Shown here piece by piece: positions 5,066 to 9,817 of a DNA stretch of 9,817 nt. The position numbers and the translations under genes were made by a program. Every line of letters begins with the position of its first letter. Position 1 is the first letter of the stretch. Under the pieces are notes generated by a model. The model did no database searches, had not been told where the DNA came from, and was given only the letters and a program-made list of their open reading frames with translations. This DNA is from JANYGM01 sp043764015. GTDB taxonomy: Bacteria > Bacteroidota > Bacteroidia > Cytophagales > Thermonemataceae. Where the stretch lies: the NCBI GenBank assembly GCA_043764015.1, contig JAYUKY010000087.1, positions 1-9,817 of the forward strand. The letters are read 5' to 3'.

Positions 5066-5785
5066 ATGGAAGTTAAAAAAAATCCTAGCCTAGAAACATC
5101 AACGCTTAGTAACTTGTTCTTCACAGGTGGGCTTGTGGTAGCGTTGGGGCTTACTATTTTTGCATTTGAATATAAAACTTATGACGAAATAGAGAAAGCG
5201 GAAGCAAAAGCGGAAGTTATCAGTGAGCAAGTAATGACACTTGAGGATATTCCCGTAACCACACAACAAGCCGCACCTGTTGCACCACCACCCCCAGAAC
5301 CAGAATTTAAGGTAGCAAAAGAAGAAGCCAAAGAGGAAGATCCCATAGAAGATGATAAAAAAAAGAATACAGATGTAATAACACCGCCAGGTGATACTAC
5401 TAAGAAAAAAGGACCTCCTATAGTATTTAACAATCCGCCTCCTGTAGAGCAGCCAAAAGACGAAATTTTGGACGTTGTACAGAAAAAAGCAGGTTTCCCA
5501 GGTGGAGATAAGGAATATACAAAGTTTTTGAGTAGTAACCTTAAATATCCAAACTCTGCTTTGAGAAATAATATAGAAGGAACAGTTTATGTACGTTTTA
5601 TTGTGGATAAAGATGGTAGTATCATCAAAGATTGTGTAAAAGTTGCTAAATCTGTTGATCCTGCACTTGATGCAGAAGCAGTACGTGTGGTAAGAATGTC
5701 CCCAAATTGGACACCAGCCCTACAAAACGAACGCCCAACCAAGCAACGTATCAGAGTTCCTGTAAAATTCAAAATTTCAAAATAA
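5066..5785 (+). CDS. tonB: Energy transducer TonB, first of three tandem paralogues
   Basis: 239 residues. A short cytoplasmic N-terminus is followed by one membrane helix (about 15-34, SNLFFTGGLVVALGLTIFAF), a long periplasmic linker rich in Pro, Glu and Lys (62-130, with PVAPPPPEPE and an acidic/basic alternation), and a Bacteroidota-type TonB C-terminal domain (143-239: FPGGDKEYTKFL, EGTVYVRF, DKDGSI, LDAEAVRVV, NWTPALQNERP). Such proteins pass proton-motive force from ExbB/ExbD to TonB-dependent outer-membrane transporters. The histidine seen in enterobacterial TonB membrane helices is absent, as in many members of this phylum. No exbB or exbD is in view. It ends in a strong terminator (5815-5850), so it is transcribed apart from the next gene. 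Confidence 0.9.
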   Translation: MEVKKNPSLETSTLSNLFFTGGLVVALGLTIFAFEYKTYDEIEKAEAKAEVISEQVMTLEDIPVTTQQAAPVAPPPPEPEFKVAKEEAKEEDPIEDDKKKNTDVITPPGDTTKKKGPPIVFNNPPPVEQPKDEILDVVQKKAGFPGGDKEYTKFLSSNLKYPNSALRNNIEGTVYVRFIVDKDGSIIKDCVKVAKSVDPALDAEAVRVVRMSPNWTPALQNERPTKQRIRVPVKFKISK

Positions 5786-5814
5786 TATTTTGAGAAATTA
5801 AAGTATAACCAAAT

Positions 5815-5850
5815 AAAAAGCACCTTAATTTAATTATTAAGGTGCTTTTT
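5815..5850 (+). terminator. Strong Rho-independent terminator after first tonB gene
   Basis: Perfect 15-bp stem: AAAAAGCACCTTAAT (5815-5829), 6-base loop, ATTAAGGTGCTTTTT (5836-5850), with further T residues after it. It separates the first and second tonB paralogues into different transcription units. Confidence 0.9.
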
Positions 5851-5863
5851 TGTTGTTTTTCTG

Positions 5864-5882
5864 TTTTTTGGTACAGTTTTTG
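5864..5882 (+). promoter_or_regulatory. Shared upstream box of second tonB gene
   Basis: TTTTTTGGTACAGTTTTTG matches the block at 4977-4995 in 18 of 19 positions and lies 56 bases before the start at 5939. It follows directly on the T-run of the preceding terminator. Conservation between two paralogous upstream regions that otherwise differ suggests a shared control site, or a remnant of the gene duplication. Confidence 0.45.
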
Positions 5883-5938
5883 GTGATAAGTAATGAATAC
5901 AAAAATAATTATCAATTCACTCCAAAATCTCTAAAAAA

Positions 5939-6667
5939 ATGGAACACAAGAAAAATCCGAAATTAGATACTGCCAGACTAAGTAACTTGTTTTTTAGTGG
6001 TGGTTTGCTCGTGGCTTTGAGCCTTACCCTTTTTGCCTTTGAATACAAAACGTATGATGAAATTGATTCTATTGTATGTGATATGTCCACTAAAATAAAA
6101 GTTGATAGCGTTATTACTATTGACGATATTGAGATAATTCCACGCAAAGAACTTCCTGCGCCACTCGTGAAAGAAGACCCAACTTTCAAAAAATCAGATG
6201 AAGAAAAGCCTGATACAATGAACATCAAAGATGACAAAGACAAAAACCCAAATCCGCTAACACCTCCTGACACAACAAAAAGGCGTGTTCCAAAGCCTTT
6301 TGTCAAACCATTTGAAAAGCCTGTTGTTGTCGTTCCAGAATGGAATAATATTGATGTTGTGCAAATATCAGCAAAGTTTTTAGGCGGGGATAAAGCATAC
6401 TCAAAATTTTTGAGTGATAATCTTACTTATCCAAATTCTCCTTTACGTAATGGAGTTGAAGGCACTGTTTATGTGCGTTTCATTTTGGATAAAGATGGGA
6501 GCATTATGAAAGATTGCGTAAAAGTTATTAAATCAGTTCATCCTGCGCTTGATGCAGAGGCTGTACGTGTAGTAAAAATGTCTCCAAGTTGGACTCCTGC
6601 GCTACAAAATGAACGCCCAACCAGACAACGCCTAAGAGTTCCTGTGAAATTTAAGATAAATAAATAA
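5939..6667 (+). CDS. tonB: Energy transducer TonB, second tandem paralogue
   Basis: 242 residues with the same plan as its upstream neighbour: membrane helix about 15-34 (SNLFFSGGLLVALSLTLFAF, then EYKTYDEI, identical in both), a periplasmic linker with Asp/Lys and Pro (72-132), and a TonB C-terminal domain (146-242). By hand alignment 61 of the last 72 residues equal those of the first copy, while the linkers (about 45-135) are almost unrelated. Thus membrane and receptor-contact ends are under constraint and the spanning part is free. The start at 5939 matches the first copy (MEHKKNP versus MEVKKNP). It is 20 bases from the third copy, so the two are probably co-transcribed. Confidence 0.9.
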   Translation: MEHKKNPKLDTARLSNLFFSGGLLVALSLTLFAFEYKTYDEIDSIVCDMSTKIKVDSVITIDDIEIIPRKELPAPLVKEDPTFKKSDEEKPDTMNIKDDKDKNPNPLTPPDTTKRRVPKPFVKPFEKPVVVVPEWNNIDVVQISAKFLGGDKAYSKFLSDNLTYPNSPLRNGVEGTVYVRFILDKDGSIMKDCVKVIKSVHPALDAEAVRVVKMSPSWTPALQNERPTRQRLRVPVKFKINK

Positions 6668-6687
6668 AATTTCAAATCAAAATTTCA

Positions 6688-7122
6688 ATGAAAATAAATG
6701 TGATAAATGCTTCTTTGATGTCTGTATTGTTGTTTTGTCAAATAAATTTCAACAAAGTAACCACAGAAAAGGCTATTTTTAGTCTTGAATCACCACTAGA
6801 TACCCCTAGCACAAATAATAGAGATGCACAATTTATTGGAGGCGACAACGCATATTCTACTTTTTTAGCGGGCAATTTACACTACCCAACAGATGCAATA
6901 CGACAAGGCATACAGGGAAAAGTTTTTGTACGTTTTTTGATAGAAAAAGATGGTAGTATTCCAAAAGATTGTATTAAGATAGCAAAATCAGTACATCAGT
7001 TACTTGATAATGAAAGTTTGCGTATAGTAAAAATATTTCCAAATTGGACTCCTGCTCTAAAAAATGGAAAACCCATAGCACAATACAAAGAAGTTCCTGT
7101 AAAATTTAAAATAACAAAATAG
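6688..7122 (+). CDS. Short TonB C-terminal-domain protein without anchor or linker
   Basis: 144 residues. A hydrophobic N-terminal stretch (about 5-21, VINASLMSVLLFCQINF) after two lysine-containing residues looks like a poor signal peptide or a short anchor; it does not resemble the membrane helix of the two upstream paralogues. Residues 48-144 are a TonB C-terminal domain (FIGGDNAYSTFL, GKVFVRF, EKDGSI, NWTPAL, VPVKFKI); 42 of the last 72 residues equal the first copy. The Pro-rich linker is missing. It starts 20 bases after the second tonB gene. Without a membrane segment able to meet ExbB/ExbD it probably cannot transmit energy; it might bind TonB boxes passively, pair with the full-length copies, or be decaying. 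The frame is intact. Confidence 0.82.
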   Translation: MKINVINASLMSVLLFCQINFNKVTTEKAIFSLESPLDTPSTNNRDAQFIGGDNAYSTFLAGNLHYPTDAIRQGIQGKVFVRFLIEKDGSIPKDCIKIAKSVHQLLDNESLRIVKIFPNWTPALKNGKPIAQYKEVPVKFKITK

Positions 7123-7124
7123 AA

Positions 7125-7165
7125 AATAAGACCTTTAAATTCTTAGAGAATTCAAAGGTCTTATT
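7125..7165. terminator. Bidirectional terminator between tonB cluster and CvpA-family gene
   Basis: An 18-bp stem with one mismatch: AATAAGACCTTTAAATTC (7125-7142), 5-base loop, GAATTCAAAGGTCTTATT (7148-7165). It stands between two convergent genes, ending at 7122 (plus) and 7202 (minus), so it can serve both. The T-run is short on each side. Confidence 0.75.
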
Positions 7166-7201
7166 CATTAAACAAAAAACTTACATTTTTCTATAAATGC
7201 T

Positions 7202-7795
7202 TTATTGTGGATTATTGCGTTGATTTCTTTGCGGATTATTATTTTTATTTGGCTGATTTTGAGGTGTATTTTTATCTTGGTTAATAATTTTTTTGGTATC
7301 TTCAATAATATCTTGTCCCATAAGCATTACTTTGGAGGCATTACTGACCAAATAAGGCGCAACAGGCTCAACCACAGGGAAAAGTAAACTTCCTTTCAAA
7401 AGTGTATTATCAAAAGTTTTCAGACTATTAAATAACCACAAGAAAATACTCACAAAAAAAGCCAATTTCAACACGCCAAAAGTTGCGCCAATAAGGTTAT
7501 CAAAACTGCCCAAAACCGTACTATCCAGCACGCCTTTGAGGTAGTTTCCTAATTTGTTAATAATAAACCAGATAATCACAAAGGTAATAATAAACGCCAC
7601 GTAAGGCATTGCACTATTTTTGAGGTCTGTGTGTGGTGCAATGAGTTGGAGCGTAAAATGAAAAAATTTGAAGCCCAAAACAATGGCTAAAAAGAAGGAA
7701 ACAGTAGAAATAAGTGTCATTACTGCGCCCGTTTGATAGCCTTTGTGTGCGCCCCAAAGCAACGGCAACAAAATAAAAATATCAATTATATTCAT
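7202..7795 (-). CDS. CvpA-family membrane protein
   Basis: 197 residues with four membrane helices, about 2-14, 27-49, 65-82 and 104-124, as in CvpA (colicin V production protein family). The family motif GAHKGYQTGAV (15-25) lies between the first two helices, and GSFDNLIGATFGVLK (96-110) precedes the fourth. The soluble tail from about 171 is low complexity, almost only Asn, Gln, Pro, Lys and Arg. CvpA homologues in other bacteria affect envelope integrity and bile or biofilm traits; biochemical function is not known. It follows the YqeY-domain gene by 62 bases on the same strand and may share its transcript. Confidence 0.85.
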   Translation of the reverse strand: MNIIDIFILLPLLWGAHKGYQTGAVMTLISTVSFFLAIVLGFKFFHFTLQLIAPHTDLKNSAMPYVAFIITFVIIWFIINKLGNYLKGVLDSTVLGSFDNLIGATFGVLKLAFFVSIFLWLFNSLKTFDNTLLKGSLLFPVVEPVAPYLVSNASKVMLMGQDIIEDTKKIINQDKNTPQNQPNKNNNPQRNQRNNPQ

Positions 7796-7816
7796 TTTTT
7801 TAGTTACGAATTTTAA

Positions 7817-7845
7817 ATTATCAATAAATATAAAATATTGATAAT
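7817..7845 (-). other. Inverted repeat between YqeY-domain and CvpA-family genes
   Basis: ATTATCAATA (7817-7826) and TATTGATAAT (7836-7845) form a perfect 10-bp stem with a 9-base AT loop. On the minus strand it is followed by an AT-rich stretch, not a clean T-run. It may be a weak terminator after the YqeY-domain gene or a protein site; either would affect expression of the CvpA gene. Confidence 0.4.
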
Positions 7846-7857
7846 CAATTAGTTATT

Positions 7858-8304
7858 TTAGCTTAATAATTTCTTTACCATTTCAGAGATAAGTTTTCCC
7901 TCAAATTGTCCTGCCATTTCTTTATTGGCAAGCCCAATTACTTTGCCCATTTCCTTGATTGTAGCGTTATTTTCAGCAATAATTGCTTTGATTTTTGCTT
8001 CTGCTTCATCTGCGGAAAGTTGTTTTGGCAAATATTTTTCAATGACGTGAATAACAGCCAATTGTTCTGCTGCTTGCTCTTCTCTGCCACCGTTTTTAAA
8101 CATATCAAAAGACTCTTTGCGTTGTTTTAGTGCCTTTGTAAGTAAAGCTATTTCGTTGGCTGGCGTGATGTTTTCAGTTGCACCGCCTTTGGTTTCTTCT
8201 AATAAAATAAGTGATTTTATCTCACGCAAAGCGGTTAATGTACTTTTTTCTTGGGCTTTCATAGCCGTTTTAATGTCTTCGTTGATTTGTTCTTTGAGTG
8301 TCAT
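7858..8304 (-). CDS. yqeY: GatB/YqeY-domain protein
   Basis: 148 residues, the full length of stand-alone YqeY proteins. Helical throughout, soluble, cytosolic. Family signatures are STLTALREIKSLI (21-33), KQRKESFDMFKNGGREE (60-76), YLPKQLS (91-97) and MGKVIG (119-124). The same domain forms the tail of GatB, the amidotransferase subunit that makes Gln-tRNA(Gln) or Asn-tRNA(Asn), where it touches tRNA. A role of the free-standing form in tRNA handling is inferred from that and has not been settled. It has its own promoter (8332-8362). The start at 8304, MTLKEQINEDIKTAMK, is the family start. Confidence 0.92.
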   Translation of the reverse strand: MTLKEQINEDIKTAMKAQEKSTLTALREIKSLILLEETKGGATENITPANEIALLTKALKQRKESFDMFKNGGREEQAAEQLAVIHVIEKYLPKQLSADEAEAKIKAIIAENNATIKEMGKVIGLANKEMAGQFEGKLISEMVKKLLS

Positions 8305-8331
8305 TAGGATTATTTTTAAGAATTAATTCTA

Positions 8332-8362
8332 CAAAAATACAAAAAACATCATTAAAAACAAG
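8332..8362 (-). promoter_or_regulatory. Bacteroidota-type promoter of the YqeY-domain gene
   Basis: On the minus strand CTTG (8362-8359) is followed by exactly 19 bases and TATTTTTG (8339-8332), a full match to TAnnTTTG. Transcription should start near 8325, about 20 bases before the start codon. Confidence 0.65.
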
Positions 8363-8374
8363 TTCTTTACAAAC

Positions 8375-8422
8375 AAAATTTCCTATAAAACCAAGATTCC
8401 GCTTAGTTTTATAGGAAATTTT
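8375..8422 (-). terminator. Terminator at the end of the alternative complex III operon
   Basis: Perfect 17-bp stem: AAAATTTCCTATAAAAC (8375-8391) and GTTTTATAGGAAATTTT (8406-8422), with a 14-base loop that can add three more pairs (AAG with CTT). It lies about 30 bases past the stop of actF. On the minus strand the 3' arm itself ends in four T residues. It separates actF from the promoter of the YqeY-domain gene. Confidence 0.75.
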
Positions 8423-8453
8423 ATTTTATGTTAAATGAATTTCTGTAAAATTC

Positions 8454-9815
8454 TTAAATATTATGCGCTAAACTTTCCTCTATCATTGGGTGATTTTTTG
8501 GAATAAGTGGGGCTTTTGCAAGCGTATTCGCCACTACGTACACAAAACCACACGCAAACATCATAATGCTTCCTATTTCCATTAGTCCAAAACCGCCGTG
8601 TTCGCCCACAGTTCCTGGCATCACCATCACGAAGAAATCCAAATAATGTCCAATAATAATACCAAAAGCAGCTACTTTCAAGAAAATTTCTTTGCGTTTT
8701 GCATCTCTTGTCATCAAAAACAATAAAGGAAACAAGAAATTGATTACTAAATTCATTGGAAGCATTGGCGCATAAACACCGTCAAAACCTTCCAAACGCT
8801 CTTTAAAGTAAATTGTTTCTTCTGAAATATTGGCATAATAAATAAGCAAAAATTGAGAGAACCAGATATACGTCCAGAAAATACTCAACCCAAACATAAA
8901 TTTACCTAAGTCGTGTAAATGATTTTCATTGACCATTTTAAGATAACCTTGTTCTTTCAAAAGAATGATAGTCAAAGTAATTACAGAAAAACCCGTAACC
9001 AACCAACTAGCAAGCATATACCAGCCAAACATTGTGCTAAACCAGTGCGTATCAATACTCATAATCCAGTCCCACGCAGAAGTGGAAGAAGTAACACCAA
9101 AAAACACTAAAAAAGTAGCCGAAATAACTGTATTTTTATCATAATTCACATACGCCAGCCTGTCTGTGATATTGTCTTCTGCCAGAGAGTTTGCACGCAA
9201 CTTCTCGTACATCAAATACCAACCAGCAAAGTAAGCCGCAAAACGTATTAGCCAAAACAAAGGAAACGTACCTTTGTCAAGTGGCCAGAAAAACATTGCC
9301 GCTTTGCCATCAATGATGCTGTCGTAGGCTTCAGTTCCTTTCACATACAAATCAGCGTGTGTCCAATGGAACAAACTAGTGTGCGAAAAGTATGATGCAA
9401 GAAAAACAACAAGCATCACAAGCCCAGTAATAGGCAAAAATTTACCAAACGCCATAGGAATTCTTAGTATCAAAGAAGACCAACCCGCTTTTGCCATATA
9501 TTGCACCGCAATAAAGAAAACCCCAGCAACAGAAATCCCCGTGAATAAAAGGCTATTTACCCAAAGATTTGCCCAAACACGAGCAATCCAGTTAAAGCCG
9601 TGATGCCCTTCTGCTGCTTTTCCAGCGTGTTTTGCGCCCTCGTGTGCCACACCTGCAGCCTCGTGATGTCCGCTAAAATCTTTCATAGAAAAAATAACTG
9701 CGCCAATGATAAAAAGCACCAGTCCTATTCCTATTCCCATTACGAGTTTTTTCCTGAGTTCTGCAGGAAATACATATTTTTCGTTGAGGTCGTATTCTAC
9801 GTGTCCGTGAGCCAT
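8454..9815 (-). CDS. actF: Alternative complex III membrane subunit ActF (quinol:cytochrome c oxidoreductase)
   Basis: 453 residues, complete from MAHGHVEYDLNEKYVFP, with about ten membrane helices. Family marks include the initial YDLNEKYVFP, LWVNSLLFTGISVAGVFF (84-101), TSSTSAWDWIMSIDTHWFST and FGWYMLASWLVTGFSVITL, and a closing LMEIGSIMMFACGFVYVV. It is distantly related to NrfD/PsrC membrane proteins. In alternative complex III it lies in the inner membrane beside ActC and helps take electrons and protons from menaquinol to the periplasmic cytochromes. The first periplasmic loop (48-74) is rich in His and Ala, with His at 50, 51, 58, 63, 71 and 72. Other act genes should lie just beyond the window end. 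Being last before a terminator, it is not joined to cytochrome oxidase genes on this side. Confidence 0.92.
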   Translation of the reverse strand: MAHGHVEYDLNEKYVFPAELRKKLVMGIGIGLVLFIIGAVIFSMKDFSGHHEAAGVAHEGAKHAGKAAEGHHGFNWIARVWANLWVNSLLFTGISVAGVFFIAVQYMAKAGWSSLILRIPMAFGKFLPITGLVMLVVFLASYFSHTSLFHWTHADLYVKGTEAYDSIIDGKAAMFFWPLDKGTFPLFWLIRFAAYFAGWYLMYEKLRANSLAEDNITDRLAYVNYDKNTVISATFLVFFGVTSSTSAWDWIMSIDTHWFSTMFGWYMLASWLVTGFSVITLTIILLKEQGYLKMVNENHLHDLGKFMFGLSIFWTYIWFSQFLLIYYANISEETIYFKERLEGFDGVYAPMLPMNLVINFLFPLLFLMTRDAKRKEIFLKVAAFGIIIGHYLDFFVMVMPGTVGEHGGFGLMEIGSIMMFACGFVYVVANTLAKAPLIPKNHPMIEESLAHNI

Positions 9816-9817
9816 AT

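Noticed and set aside
5917..6306. 129-codon open frame on the minus strand over the second tonB gene
   Set aside because: Serine- and phenylalanine-rich translation is the expected complement of the Asp/Lys/Pro linker; no start signal and the sense gene is clearly real.

Overview
The window looks like chromosomal DNA of a low-GC member of the Bacteroidota, probably a Cytophagales-type gliding or marine bacterium. Four observations point there. First, two good promoters have the Bacteroidota form (TTTG or TTG, 19 bases, TAnnTTTG) rather than the E. coli form. Second, there is a PorT-type outer-membrane beta-barrel protein. Third, TonB proteins carry the Bacteroidota-style C-terminal domain. 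Fourth, the last gene encodes a subunit (ActF) of alternative complex III, the quinol:cytochrome c oxidoreductase common in this phylum. Leaders are A-rich with no obvious Shine-Dalgarno sequences. The genus cannot be fixed from the sequence.

Layout. 1-180: a REP-like palindromic repeat, then the terminator of the next gene. 181-852 (-): outer-membrane beta-barrel protein with a textbook promoter. 995-1366 (-) and 1613-1936 (+): a divergent pair, an XRE-type helix-turn-helix protein and a small helical, probably DNA-binding protein, separated by an AT-rich region with repeated motifs. 2111-3226 (-): membrane-anchored protein with three helix-hairpin-helix domains (ComEA-like). 3258-3381: a symmetric four-hairpin element. 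3435-3878 (-): Fur-family metalloregulator, divergent from gcvH at 4045-4422 (+), which is followed by a repeat-filled gap and a VanZ-like membrane protein (4518-4895). 5066-7122 (+): three consecutive TonB-C-terminal-domain genes. 7202-7795 and 7858-8304 (-): a CvpA-family membrane protein and a GatB/YqeY-domain protein. 8454-9815 (-): ActF, with a strong hairpin after it that probably ends the alternative complex III operon.

Most genes are ordinary housekeeping or envelope functions. The parts that repay attention are three. (i) The tandem TonB family has two full-length, membrane-anchored paralogues that share an upstream sequence block, and a third short copy that lost the anchor and the periplasmic spanning linker. 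(ii) Two intergenic palindromic elements have different stems but a common TAGTC foot next to the stem, which resembles REP/REPIN elements mobilised by RAYT transposases. (iii) A palindrome overlaps the promoter of the Fur-family gene. No gap between genes exceeds 300 bases. I see no rRNA, tRNA, CRISPR array, insertion-sequence transposase or integrase gene, and no convincing new defence or biosynthetic system.
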